Shown: piece after piece, positions 9,840 through 18,939 of the stretch | How the letters are laid out: each line of letters starts with the position of its first letter | Numbering within the stretch: position 1 is the first letter of the stretch | Assembly: GCA_022447185.1 (NCBI GenBank) | Contig: JAKVAY010000036.1 | Location: forward strand, 1 to 45,128 | Direction: 5' to 3' | Length of the DNA stretch: 45,128 bases | DNA from: Fuerstiella sp. | Lineage (GTDB): Bacteria > Planctomycetota > Planctomycetia > Planctomycetales > Planctomycetaceae | Program-made: the position numbers and the translations under genes | The notes under the pieces: generated by a model | The model's input: only the letters and a program-made list of their open reading frames with translations | Told to the model about the DNA's origin: nothing | The model's database searches: none

Positions 9840-11198
9840 GTGTCTGATCCGAGCATAAATCCAAACCGCCGTAAGTTTCTTTCGCAGGCAAGTCAGGTTG
9901 CAGCAGGAATCTCTCTCACAGGAGCATTCGGGCGAAGTCTGCACGGAGGTTCAAATACAAAACGTCCGAAAGTTGCCGTGGTGCTGACCGAATTCTCTTT
10001 TCGCAGCCACGCCCACGTCATTCTGGAAAATTTTCTGGAACCGTATTATCACAATGGCGTCCTGACCGATCCGGGCGTCGATGTTGTCAGTTTTTATGTC
10101 GATCAGTTCCCTGTGGATCGGGATATGGCGAGAGATGTCGCAGACAATTATGGCATCAAAATCTTCCCAACTATCAACGACGCGTTATGCCTCGGTGGAG
10201 AGTCACTGGCTGTTGACGGCGTACTTTCGATCGCAGAATTCGGGGACTATCCGGTCAACAGCAAAGGCCAGCGAATGTATCCGCGGAAACGATTTTTCGA
10301 TGAAATCGTTGCTGTGATGAAACGAAGCGGTCGAAGCGTTCCATTGTTCAACGACAAGCACCTTTCCTATCGGAAGGATTGGGCGCTGGAGATGTACAAG
10401 ACCGCTCAGCAATTAAACATTCCCTTCATGGCCGGCAGTTCTGTTCCGCTGGCACAGCGCCGGCCACCGCTTGAACTTGAAGACGGAGTACAAATCGACG
10501 AAGCCGTTGCCATCCACGGCGGACCACTGGAGGTGTATGACTTTCACAGCCTGGAACAACTTGAATCACTGATTGAGTTTCGCTCAGGCGGAGAGACGGG
10601 CATCGAGTCCGTTCGTTTCCTGCAGGGTGATGATGTCTGGAAAGCCGCCGATGCGGACGAGTGGTCCGCCGATCTGGCAAGTGCTGCGATTCAGGCAGAA
10701 CTGGGATCCGATCATCCGCCATTGCGTGCATTTGTTGAACCTGGCAGCGTTGACGGAAATGTGATTCCATCACACGCAATCCTGCTGCGTTATTACGATG
10801 GCCTGCGCGCGACAGTCCTCAGAGTTGGCAGTAACGATTTTCGCTGGAATTTCTCCTGCCGAATTAATGGTGATCCCACGCCGCTTGCCACAAGTTTTTA
10901 TGTGGGACCATGGCGAAATCGCAATCTTTTCAAGGCGCTCGCATACTCCATCCAGCGGTTTATTATTCGCAAGCACGCACCGTATCCGGTAGAGCGAACT
11001 CTACTGGCCACGGCCGTTCTGGACGCAGCAATGGAATCTCGTGTCAATCAGGGCCGCGTCGAGAACCTGCCTGCTCCCGCAATTACCTATCAACCGCAGG
11101 ATTTCAGGGACATGCGAGAGATGGGAGAGAACTGGAAAATCATCACGGAAGAAATGCCCGAACCGCAGGGAATCGAACCCGGTGGACCACGGCCATGA
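9840..11198 (+). CDS. Tat-exported protein of unknown function
   Basis: A 452-residue protein with a clear twin-arginine signal (NPNRRKFLSQASQVAAG) ending near residue 35, followed by a Rossmann-like opening (KRPKVAVVLTEFSFRSHAHV). The body contains the blocks FYVDQFPVDRDMA, GGESLAVDGVLSIAEFGDYP, VPLFNDKHLSYRKDWA and FMAGSSVPLAQRRP. This pattern resembles sugar-dehydrogenase-like or Gfo/Idh-type folds, but no catalytic EKP-type motif is visible, so no function is claimed. It recurs in planctomycete genomes as far as I recall. The GTG start is supported by GGAGAG at six bases. It follows the PPC gene by 25 nt, so co-transcription is likely. It ends 4 nt before the stop of the convergent DUF1501 gene. 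Confidence 0.75.
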   Translation: MSDPSINPNRRKFLSQASQVAAGISLTGAFGRSLHGGSNTKRPKVAVVLTEFSFRSHAHVILENFLEPYYHNGVLTDPGVDVVSFYVDQFPVDRDMARDVADNYGIKIFPTINDALCLGGESLAVDGVLSIAEFGDYPVNSKGQRMYPRKRFFDEIVAVMKRSGRSVPLFNDKHLSYRKDWALEMYKTAQQLNIPFMAGSSVPLAQRRPPLELEDGVQIDEAVAIHGGPLEVYDFHSLEQLESLIEFRSGGETGIESVRFLQGDDVWKAADADEWSADLASAAIQAELGSDHPPLRAFVEPGSVDGNVIPSHAILLRYYDGLRATVLRVGSNDFRWNFSCRINGDPTPLATSFYVGPWRNRNLFKALAYSIQRFIIRKHAPYPVERTLLATAVLDAAMESRVNQGRVENLPAPAITYQPQDFRDMREMGENWKIITEEMPEPQGIEPGGPRP

Positions 11199-11202
11199 CC
11201 AT

Positions 11203-12573
11203 CTAAAGCAAATTCGGTATCGGTCTTTCGCGTTCCAGCAAGCCAATGATGTCACGCGAAAGACCTGCTTCGACACGCAGTCTGGATACGTCAAACAGCG
11301 TATGCATGACGGTAGAGAAAAGGTGATCAAGCGTGATCGGTTCACTCTGAGGTTCAGCGCAGTGGGGATCGGATTGACCGATCACCTGGCCCATATTGAG
11401 TCCGCCTCCCGCAAAGGCAAGCGTACTGAGATGCGGCCAGTGATCCCGTCCCCCATCATCTTTGATTTTTGTCGTACGTCCGAACTCACCAGTAATGATG
11501 AGCAGAATCTGATCGCTTAAGCCACTGGCGTCCACGTCTTCCAGGAACGCACTGACGGCATGGTCCACCGGCCCGCCAAGTTCACGCATACCGTTCGTCA
11601 TATTGTACTGCCTCGGTCCGCCGTGCATGTCCCAGCCAGGATTGTGGATGGTGACAAACCCACAACCGGCTTCACATAATCGCCGCGCAAGTAGCATCTG
11701 GTGACCCAGCGATGAAGCCCGATCTTCGTGGATCCCGGTCGAAAAATGTGATGTATCATACCGCGCAAGAAGTCGCGGGTCCTCAAATGAAACATCGAAG
11801 GCGGCCTTCGCCTGACCAAAAAGCAGATCCATCGCCTGAGTTTCAAATCTGTCGAATTCGCCCATTTCCCCGCGGATGTCAACCTGACGGTTCAATTCAT
11901 CAAGAGCACGGCGCAGAGCAATCCGGTCGTCCAGTCGAGATTGCGCAACCCTGAACTGCATGTTGTCCGCTTTACTGGAGCCACTCCCTGCCTGAAAAGG
12001 AGCATAAATCCCGGCCATCTGGCCCGGGCCGGCAGCCTCCAGCAACCGAAGTCGTTCCTTGTTAAATTGTTTGTCAACCTCTTTGGCGCTCAAATACACC
12101 TGAGTGGGAATCCCGGTATCCGCGTGGCTTGTGCCGCGCAACCGGGCGGTGATCGACCCCAGTCCCGCATTATTGACGGAGTTGCCACCACGCATCACCT
12201 GCTGCACGGCCTTCGTGTGATCGCTCTCACTGTGTGAGAACGAACGCACAACAGCCATTCGATCGGCCAGTCGGGCCAGCCGCGAAAACGTCGCACCAAA
12301 CGTCACACCGGGGAGTGCCGTCCCGACCTCACCCGTGATGCTGCGAATACCGGATGGTGCCGTCATTTTGGGATCAAATGTCTCAATCTGACTTGGGCCA
12401 CCCGTCAGGAACAACAGAACAATTGACTTGTTGCCGGTCGATTTACCCTGGGCACCAAGATTCGCTCGCGCCTCATACAAATCCGGCAACGTGAGACTGC
12501 CAAGAGCGAGAGTTCCAACCTGCAGAAACTCACGTCGATTGGATGTCTGGTGTCCCGTCGAAATTTGCAGCAT
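11203..12573 (-). CDS. DUF1501 family protein with Tat signal (third copy)
   Basis: A 456-residue DUF1501 protein on the minus strand. The start at 12573 gives MLQISTGHQTSNRREFLQVG, a standard Tat signal; an upstream in-frame TTG would add 22 residues in front of it and is not favoured. Family blocks are VLLFLTGGPSQIETFDPK, VVRSFSHSESDHTKAVQQ, LARRLCEAGCGFVTIHNPGWDMHG, ITGEFGRTTKIKDDGGRDHWP and LAFAGGGLNMGQVIG. It differs from the copy at 5861 in length and detail, so the two are diverged paralogues rather than a recent duplication. It is convergent with the Tat protein gene (4 nt apart) and no DUF1549/DUF1553 partner is next to it. Presumed periplasmic; reaction unknown. Confidence 0.92.
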   Translation of the reverse strand: MLQISTGHQTSNRREFLQVGTLALGSLTLPDLYEARANLGAQGKSTGNKSIVLLFLTGGPSQIETFDPKMTAPSGIRSITGEVGTALPGVTFGATFSRLARLADRMAVVRSFSHSESDHTKAVQQVMRGGNSVNNAGLGSITARLRGTSHADTGIPTQVYLSAKEVDKQFNKERLRLLEAAGPGQMAGIYAPFQAGSGSSKADNMQFRVAQSRLDDRIALRRALDELNRQVDIRGEMGEFDRFETQAMDLLFGQAKAAFDVSFEDPRLLARYDTSHFSTGIHEDRASSLGHQMLLARRLCEAGCGFVTIHNPGWDMHGGPRQYNMTNGMRELGGPVDHAVSAFLEDVDASGLSDQILLIITGEFGRTTKIKDDGGRDHWPHLSTLAFAGGGLNMGQVIGQSDPHCAEPQSEPITLDHLFSTVMHTLFDVSRLRVEAGLSRDIIGLLERERPIPNLL

Positions 12574-13019
12574 ATTTATGTCCAGCAGGCAGGCGTTCCA
12601 AATATAGTATGCAGCAAGCGGCAACAGTTTCAAAGCCAAATGTAGTAGTTGCTAACAACATGAACAGTCTGTCCGAGTCCAGTCGACACAACGAATCATA
12701 TTGACACTGCATTGTCGCCGGCTTCTCCACTGACTCACGCAATGACTGCAGAAAAGCCCGCAGGTCACTCGGTTTACCAGGAGTCATGGTACCGTCCGGT
12801 AACGGGGAAACATGAATGAGCAACGGGCGAATGATCCTCAACACGTGGACAAGGCCTGCCACAACCCGCGTCTGATGCTGAACAAGACGTGGCCAAACGA
12901 CGACGCTGTCTCATATGCGTCCTGGCACTTCGCGACGCAGCAGACGTCCGGCTAAAGCGAGGTGCGTCACCCCAAACAAATCCCGCCGGACAATTGTCAA
13001 GGTGAAACGATCACTTACT
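12574..13019. other. 446-nt gap upstream of the third DUF1501 gene
   Basis: This contains the presumed promoter region of the minus-strand DUF1501 gene and the end of the pseudokinase unit. The only ORF, a minus-strand frame from GTG 12862, overlaps the DUF1501 start, has no recognisable domain and no ribosome-binding site. I see nothing else. Confidence 0.4.
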
Positions 13020-13961
13020 TTACTGTGCCAAAAATGACAGACACTCGTTCGCCAGAACAGTTTCCCGAAGCTGATCAGAGAACGTTGTCACATCCGGCCG
13101 CTCACCTGGGTCCCTGGCGAGCGCACCGACGATGGTATTACACAGGGCGTCCGGAATCGCATAATCTGCGCTGTGCAAAGGACGCGTCGTTTCCTCAACG
13201 ATCTTCGAATGTGGCTCGAGGTGGCTGTCAACGTCAAACGAACGTTCACCGGTAAGCATTGTATAAAGCGCCAACCCCAGTGCATAAACATCGGAAGACG
13301 CCGTTGTCGGGAGAGTTCCAATCGTCTGGCCGGGAACGATCCTGTTCCCTGCATCAGAGGATTTCAGATCCGCATCGACGTTCAAGGGAACACCTGGAGA
13401 CAGACGAACTCTTCCGTGTCTTCCCACGATGACATTTTCCAAGTCGACAAATCGATGAATGAGGTGAGCATCGTGGATCGCCTCCAGTGCATTCGCACAT
13501 TGCAGTGCAACATTGACCGCATCTCCCGTTTGCAGTTGATGGACTCGCACCAGCCATCTCTCCAGAGAGTGTCCATCCTCGTGTTCCATGGCTACGAAAG
13601 GTCGTTCATCCGCAGAACCAACAGCAACAACATTCAACAGATTTTTGTGCTGGATTGTTTTGAACAGTCCTGCATTGCGCACGATAAGATCTACCAGATT
13701 TTGATCCTGCGAACGCATAGGAGCCAGATTGAGTACGCGGTACAACTTGCCATTGGCCGAACTTCTGTACAGATAAACATTTCGAAACTGCGATCGCGGG
13801 ACAAAGGCAATTGTTTCCCGTTCTTTGAGCGGCCACACCAGAACGCCACAGTGAGGACAAACCGCGTCCCCGCACTTGACGGACGGGTGAACGCAAAATG
13901 GTTTTCCACACAAAAAGCAGCGATCAGGAATTACGTCGGGCAGCTGGTATGTTGCAACCAT
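13020..13961 (-). CDS. zinc-ribbon protein kinase-like protein (probable pseudokinase)
   Basis: A 313-residue protein with a protein-kinase fold but without the catalytic residues. The N terminus has a zinc-ribbon pattern with Cys15, Cys18, Cys35 and Cys38 (plus Cys23 and Cys30). The kinase-like part runs from about 50 to 300. The VAIK lysine is absent (YRVLNL at 74-79). HRD is replaced by HRF (169-171, HRFVDLENVIV). DFG is replaced by SPG (188-190). The C-lobe is well kept (SSDVYALGLALYTMLTGE at 222-239 and ARDPGERPDV). The start at 13961 is preceded by AGAGAG; the frame is open further upstream. No transmembrane segment follows the kinase-like part. A scaffold or regulatory role is inferred. 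Confidence 0.8.
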   Translation of the reverse strand: MVATYQLPDVIPDRCFLCGKPFCVHPSVKCGDAVCPHCGVLVWPLKERETIAFVPRSQFRNVYLYRSSANGKLYRVLNLAPMRSQDQNLVDLIVRNAGLFKTIQHKNLLNVVAVGSADERPFVAMEHEDGHSLERWLVRVHQLQTGDAVNVALQCANALEAIHDAHLIHRFVDLENVIVGRHGRVRLSPGVPLNVDADLKSSDAGNRIVPGQTIGTLPTTASSDVYALGLALYTMLTGERSFDVDSHLEPHSKIVEETTRPLHSADYAIPDALCNTIVGALARDPGERPDVTTFSDQLRETVLANECLSFLAQ

Positions 13962-14301
13962 ACGTCTGCTCTCTGGTGTGTGAAGCCAAATCGGAAACAC
14001 TAAAGAAGGGACGAAACAGTGAAGCAAATGCAGTGCCACAAACAGTCATCGCCAGGAATTTGAAACGATGCCCGGAAGTCTCAGCAAATTGCTGCCCCCA
14101 CGGCCCAATATCCGCGTCTCAGCCCGATAACAGTGTCTCAGTTTGCAGCATCCGCTGATTCAGAATGCTCGTATGTTGCGCCAACTGCGTATCATCACCG
14201 GAACACCCTGGATAAATTCGCGATCAGCAAACGAAGAGCTGCAAATAGAGAGGCATGTTCACGGCACATACCTGCGAAACGCTGTCACCTTCGTCATTGG
14301 A
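13962..14301. other. gap between the pseudokinase and the lipoprotein gene
   Basis: About 340 nt holding the presumed promoter of the minus-strand pseudokinase gene. No gene, RNA or clear promoter was recognised. Confidence 0.35.
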
Positions 14302-14345
14302 CGATGACTGTCACTGCAGTGACCTCATCGGGCTCTTTTTCTTTT
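14302..14345 (+). terminator. terminator-like hairpin overlapping the lipoprotein stop codon
   Basis: CGATGA (14302-14307) and GTCACT (14310-14315) pair with AGTGAC (14318-14323) and TCATCG (14325-14330). On the plus strand this is followed by GGCTC and a T-rich tract (14336-14345). Read on the plus strand it resembles an intrinsic terminator. The annotated gene here is on the minus strand, so the element would act on antisense transcription. The hairpin includes the last codons and stop of that gene. Confidence 0.4.
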
Positions 14346-15024
14346 CCATCTGATACGCGGTACGCTGGTCCGACGTAAGCACCTGCGACTCAGCCGTCTT
14401 CTCCAAGGCCAGAAACCCAGCAGCTTCAGGATTTTTTTTGTTCATTACGGACTCAACAACGGTCACTGCCGCAATTTGAATTTGACTGATTTGTTCCTTG
14501 TTTAAATCCAGTGGCTTCATCGAAGACAGAACTCGCTGACTTAACCGATGAGCATTCCATGCTGTTGCATTCTCGATCGAGAGCGCTCCGAGAATGGATT
14601 TTTCATGCGCCTCAATGAGATCTCTCAATTCGTTGCGCAATGGCGTGGCCTCTGCTTTTGCTTTCCTGAGGCCGGCAAGGTTGCGAGACCTGGCGGCAGC
14701 CGCCATTTGCTTTTCAAGCTGCTCAAGCGTGTCTCCGTTGGCTTCCATCCACGAAGATATCGCAGTCTGGCGGGTTTGAAATGCCGATTTGAGAGTAGCC
14801 ACTTCTTCATTTGAGAGTGGCAGCGCCGCTTCCATTTCTGCATATTCATCTGTGTGGCTAAGATTCTGATCCACCGTCCTGTCAGAGTCATGATTCTTTG
14901 AATCTGCATCGGCTGAAGATTGATCACCTGCTGAACTGTTCGAGATGACATCGCGGCTCGATCGATCGCAGGCAGCAATGGAAAGACAGATGAGAAAAAA
15001 AATTGTGCAGCGATCCGGTGTCAT
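14311..15024 (-). CDS. lipoprotein, helical, function unknown
   Basis: A 237-residue predicted lipoprotein. The start at 15024 gives a short signal peptide (MTPDRCTIFFLICLSIAACD) with lipobox IAAC and the modified cysteine at residue 19. It is preceded by AGGGAAAG, a good ribosome-binding site. A longer frame upstream is rejected because it would bury the signal. The mature start is Ser/Asp-rich and low complexity (about 20-65). The rest is predicted alpha-helical and probably coiled coil (about 70-190), ending with a segment like LTSDQRTAYQMEKKK that resembles the LTxxQ pattern of periplasmic helical proteins. No enzyme motif is seen. Anchored in a membrane facing the periplasm; role unknown. 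Confidence 0.72.
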   Translation of the reverse strand: MTPDRCTIFFLICLSIAACDRSSRDVISNSSAGDQSSADADSKNHDSDRTVDQNLSHTDEYAEMEAALPLSNEEVATLKSAFQTRQTAISSWMEANGDTLEQLEKQMAAAARSRNLAGLRKAKAEATPLRNELRDLIEAHEKSILGALSIENATAWNAHRLSQRVLSSMKPLDLNKEQISQIQIAAVTVVESVMNKKNPEAAGFLALEKTAESQVLTSDQRTAYQMEKKKSPMRSLQ

Positions 15025-15813
15025 GACTTTCCCTGTCTCGATGAGATTCTCTGATTGTGAAGCAGGAAAGACTGCTGAGCAAATCGACCTGTTATCCCCG
15101 TGAATACACGGTGTCATACTCCTGAGGTGTGGTGTCGATGATTCCTTGTCTCCGCAGTCAACCAGCGATTTGGCAGACACCGATGGGATTTGATTACGGA
15201 ATGCGGACACTGTTGGCAAGATCAGAGTCATTCGGTACGGATTCTTACGATTTTGCGCTAATGTTCAGAGCGACTATCGGGATTGTGCCAAAGCGTTAGC
15301 TCGAATTTGGTTGCAGCCATGCCGCATTAGGACAGGATTGACATTCGACGTTCTAATGTCCGGCTGATTTCAACGAAAATTTCTTTCTATCCGCTCACCT
15401 AATCAGACGTAGGGCTGGTGGGAACCGATTATTGAATTGACTTCGGCCAGTGGGAATCGGACCTGGCAAACAGCAGATGAGAATTCACATGACGGGCAGG
15501 CGACGTAAGTCCCCCGTTTCCGCATCAATTGTCAAACCGGAAGTTTATACTTCCGGCTTGCCCGTATGTTCTTACACATCGTTCGCCTTACATCGAATCA
15601 ATCATTTTTGTGTATGCCATTACAACCTAGAACGGAACTCGATGTCATACGCGCATCATTTACCAGGGCTGAACCAGCTTTGCCATGCAGGAGTATAATA
15701 ATCGAACAACCGACCCTGATATTGTTCCGGTTTGACAACCGAGTCATCAAATGGAGACCTGAACGGTCGTTCGCTGCAGTTGACACCTCACCGGCAACGG
15801 CGGAGCGAGACTG
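15025..15813. other. 789-nt divergent intergenic region with nested inverted repeats
   Basis: The region separates the minus-strand lipoprotein from the plus-strand glycosyltransferase block. It contains a perfect 8-bp stem CCGGAAGT-TTAT-ACTTCCGG (15537-15556). This is enclosed by ACGGGCA (15492-15498) and TGCCCGT (15559-15565). A smaller hairpin GACATT/AATGTC lies near 15338-15358. No coding ORF was convincing. Promoters for both flanking units should lie here. Confidence 0.5.
15694..15699 (+). promoter_or_regulatory. possible -10 element for the glycosyltransferase block
   Basis: A perfect TATAAT stands 115 nt before the start of the three-domain glycosyltransferase. No good -35 hexamer is found at 16-18 nt, so the support is the -10 alone. 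Confidence 0.3.
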
Positions 15814-18651
15814 ATGCGACCTGAGATTCCAAAAGTCAGCGTCGCCGTGCTGTACAGCAAAGATGACCAATCCGCAATTGATGCCATCGACAGCGTACTC
15901 AAGCAGCAAACGGAATTCGCCATTGAAATCGTGATTGGTGTTCGTAATCCAACCACAGACAGTCACCCAAAACTCAAAGAACTCGCATCCAGACACGCAG
16001 ACACGGTACGCATCGTACGTGTCGGGAGGGATCTCAAACCAAATCACATATTTGCCGCAGTACTGAAAGAGTGCTCGGGGCAATTTGTTACCGTACTGGA
16101 TTGTGACAGCGTTTGGCTGACGGAGTCAAAACTGAGCCGACAGGTCGACTATCTGGAGCGAAATCCGTCCTGTGCCATTTGCTGCCATGATGTTCAATGT
16201 GTGGACGAGGCAGGCGCAATGCTGCCAACCGTCGTTCGGCCCCCTGACGATTCCACACTTTCCGTTGCCGACCTGCTCCAGATGGATTCCATCGCGAACA
16301 CTTCGGCGGTCGTGCGTCGAGACCTGATGAAGCCGCCGCCGGACTGGCTGGTCGTCCTCTCAATCAATGCGGTGCGGGACTGGCTTGTACTCTATACGAC
16401 CTGCGGGGACATCGGGTACATCAACAAAGCCATGGCGACCATCCTGATACATACCGGCAGGCAAACTGCGCTGACAGACAAATTATATCACTACCGGAAC
16501 CTGAATCTGATCCTGCGTCGACTGCGTCGGAGACTTGGAACTCCGTACGCCAGTCAGATTGCCGACAGACTCTCTCAGAATCACCTCAACATCAGCGACG
16601 AACTGGAAAAACAGCATCGCACTGAGGACGCGGACAGGCACCGTCAGCTGTGCTTTCTCTACGGTCGCTGGAAATCAAAATTGCCGCTGCAGACAAAATT
16701 TTCATACACGATACGCCCATATGGCAGGCTGCATTCAGTAGCCGCACGCTGCTTCGAGCTGGCTGTCGCCTGTAAGCGAAGTCCACCGTTTGTTGCATTC
16801 CTGACCACGACCCTGATCTGTCAACCTGGCTGGTTACTGAAAATCGGACGATCGACAATCGGCCGCGGCCGGGCCGGGTTTATGGACCAATACCGAGTCC
16901 TGGAATATCTGTTCGGCGTCAGCAGGCAGCAATATGCCAGATGGGTTCGAGCCTTCGACACACTGACCGATGCTGACAGGACGGCGGTCCTGCGACGCAT
17001 CGAGTCGATGGAGAACAGACCGACAGTGTCGCTGCTGATGACCATCTGCAATCCATCAGAAGACACTTTGAAAACAGCCATCGAATCGGTCCGGAACCAG
17101 TTGTATGCAAACTGGCAGTTGTGCATTGTCGATGATGCATCGGGTCAGCCCAGGGTTCACAGAATCCTGAAACAATACCAGAAGTCGGATCGTCGAATTC
17201 ATTGCAGCTTTCATCACGAGCGCGAACATCATTGGACGTCCTCAAATGCTGCACTTGCACTGGCATCTGGTGAATTCGTTGGGATTCTTGGCAACAATGA
17301 TGAACTTGCTGAACATGCACTTTATCTGGTCGCGGAAGAACTCAACAGGAATCCCGATTCCGACATCATCTACAGCGATGAGGACCGACGCGACCGGAAT
17401 GGCCGCAGCATCGATCCGATTTTCAAGACAGACTGGAATCCCGATATGATGCTGTCCTGTGACATGATCGGTCGCCTGGCCGTAATTCGCCGGCAGCTTG
17501 TACTGAACGCAGGTTCCTTTCGAGCCGGGTTTGATGGCAGCGAGGACTATGATCTGACACTGCGCTGCATTGAAGCCACGTCCGGTGACCGGATCAAACA
17601 CGTCCCGGCGATACTCTATCACCGGGGACATCATCCACTGAGTATCGTTGCAGGTTCTGAATCGGCAGAGACGTTCGGTGAAGCGGGTACCCGCGCGATT
17701 CACGAGCATTTGTCCCGGAACGGTGTGGATGCCGATGTTGAATACCGGGGGACACCAGAATCACCTCTGTATCGGGTCCAGTACCGACTCGACAACCCAC
17801 CACTGGTCAGCGTGATTATTCCGACAAAAGACCAGGTTACTCTGCTGCAACGCTGCGTCAACGGCCTGATCAACGAGACTGACTATCCACGTCTGGAAAT
17901 CATTATCGTCAATAACAACAGTGTCCAGCCGAAGACTCATACGTATTTTGAATGTCTGCGTGCCCGTACTGACATACGAATTGTTGATTACAATTCAGCC
18001 TTTAATTATTCAGCAATCAACAACTTTGCAGTCGAGTCCGCGAACGGCGACGTGATTTGTCTACTCAACAATGACACCGAAGTGGCGGAAGCGGACTGGC
18101 TCAGGGAAATGGTTTCACATGCTGTACGTGATCAGATCGGTGCTGTCGGTGCCAAACTGCTGTATCCGGATGATACGATTCAGCATGCCGGCGTGCTTAT
18201 TGGAACTGGTGGCGCGACAGGACACGCTTTTGCGGGGCTGCCGACAGACACGCCTGTGACGTTCGGTCGGCTGAACCTGATTCAAAACGTTTCCTGTGTG
18301 ACTGCAGCCTGTATGGTACTCCGAAAATCAGTTTACGACGCCGTGGGCGGGTTTGATGAACAAGACTTCCCGATTGGATACAGCGATGTTGATCTTTGTC
18401 TGCGCATGATCTCCGCCGGATATCGAATTGTCTGGACTCCTCACGCGCGACTGTACCATCACGAATCGGCAAGTCTGGGAAAAACGGTGACACCTCAGGA
18501 ACGTGAAAGGGATCGTCGCGAGCGTGACACTCTAAGACGGCGATGGTCCGACCGAATTGCGGCCGATCCGAACATGAATCCGAATGTCAGCATCAGTCAC
18601 GTCGATTATCGCCCCGCATTTCCTCCACGTACGCGTAAGCAGTGGTACTGA
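15814..18651 (+). CDS. three-domain family 2 glycosyltransferase
   Basis: A 945-residue cytoplasmic protein with three GT2 (GT-A fold) domains, likely transferring sugars during surface polysaccharide synthesis. Domain 1 (about 5-230) opens with VSVAVLYSKDDQSA and has DCD at 96-98. Domain 2 (about 405-620) resembles the RfbC-like group (WQLCIVDDASGQP, IIYSDEDRRD, FDGSEDYDLTLR), but its DxD region reads LGNNDEL (493-496), where the family usually has LDHDDEL. Domain 3 (about 660-915) opens VSVIIPTKDQ and has LLNNDTEV at 750-757, as expected. About 170 residues between domains 1 and 2 have no recognised domain. The start has GGAG upstream. It is the first of four glycosyltransferase genes on the same strand. 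Confidence 0.88.
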   Translation: MRPEIPKVSVAVLYSKDDQSAIDAIDSVLKQQTEFAIEIVIGVRNPTTDSHPKLKELASRHADTVRIVRVGRDLKPNHIFAAVLKECSGQFVTVLDCDSVWLTESKLSRQVDYLERNPSCAICCHDVQCVDEAGAMLPTVVRPPDDSTLSVADLLQMDSIANTSAVVRRDLMKPPPDWLVVLSINAVRDWLVLYTTCGDIGYINKAMATILIHTGRQTALTDKLYHYRNLNLILRRLRRRLGTPYASQIADRLSQNHLNISDELEKQHRTEDADRHRQLCFLYGRWKSKLPLQTKFSYTIRPYGRLHSVAARCFELAVACKRSPPFVAFLTTTLICQPGWLLKIGRSTIGRGRAGFMDQYRVLEYLFGVSRQQYARWVRAFDTLTDADRTAVLRRIESMENRPTVSLLMTICNPSEDTLKTAIESVRNQLYANWQLCIVDDASGQPRVHRILKQYQKSDRRIHCSFHHEREHHWTSSNAALALASGEFVGILGNNDELAEHALYLVAEELNRNPDSDIIYSDEDRRDRNGRSIDPIFKTDWNPDMMLSCDMIGRLAVIRRQLVLNAGSFRAGFDGSEDYDLTLRCIEATSGDRIKHVPAILYHRGHHPLSIVAGSESAETFGEAGTRAIHEHLSRNGVDADVEYRGTPESPLYRVQYRLDNPPLVSVIIPTKDQVTLLQRCVNGLINETDYPRLEIIIVNNNSVQPKTHTYFECLRARTDIRIVDYNSAFNYSAINNFAVESANGDVICLLNNDTEVAEADWLREMVSHAVRDQIGAVGAKLLYPDDTIQHAGVLIGTGGATGHAFAGLPTDTPVTFGRLNLIQNVSCVTAACMVLRKSVYDAVGGFDEQDFPIGYSDVDLCLRMISAGYRIVWTPHARLYHHESASLGKTVTPQERERDRRERDTLRRRWSDRIAADPNMNPNVSISHVDYRPAFPPRTRKQWY

Positions 18652-18680
18652 CCGGTGTCGACTCTCTAAAGTTGTGGAAT

Positions 18681-18715
18681 CCGGAATTGATTGACACAAA
18701 CTTGAGCAATTCCGG
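18681..18715 (+). other. hairpin after the three-domain glycosyltransferase
   Basis: CCGGAATTG (18681-18689) and CAATTCCGG (18707-18715) form a perfect 9-bp stem with a 17-base loop, 30 nt after the stop codon. It is followed only by a pyrimidine-rich tract without a T-run. It could be a weak terminator or an mRNA 3'-end structure. Confidence 0.4.
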
Positions 18716-18939
18716 GAATTTCTCCAACTTTCTCCTGATTCCAGCAGTCCCGAAAAGCAAGTGTTCACGATGACCTCCAGTGTGTTTCGACAGACGATCG
18801 AGTCCCGGAACAGTACCATGACAGACAGCCTGGTTTCACCACAGGCACAATCAGAGTCAAACGGTCGTCGGGATCACGGGAGGTCTCAGCGGTATTCCAA
18901 CGCTGTCCGTACCCAGGGGCCGTATGGAGCAGCTGCAAC

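Noticed and set aside
12530..12862. 110-codon minus-strand frame over the start of the third DUF1501 gene
   Set aside because: Overlaps the Tat-signal start of a clear gene, starts with GTG, no domain.
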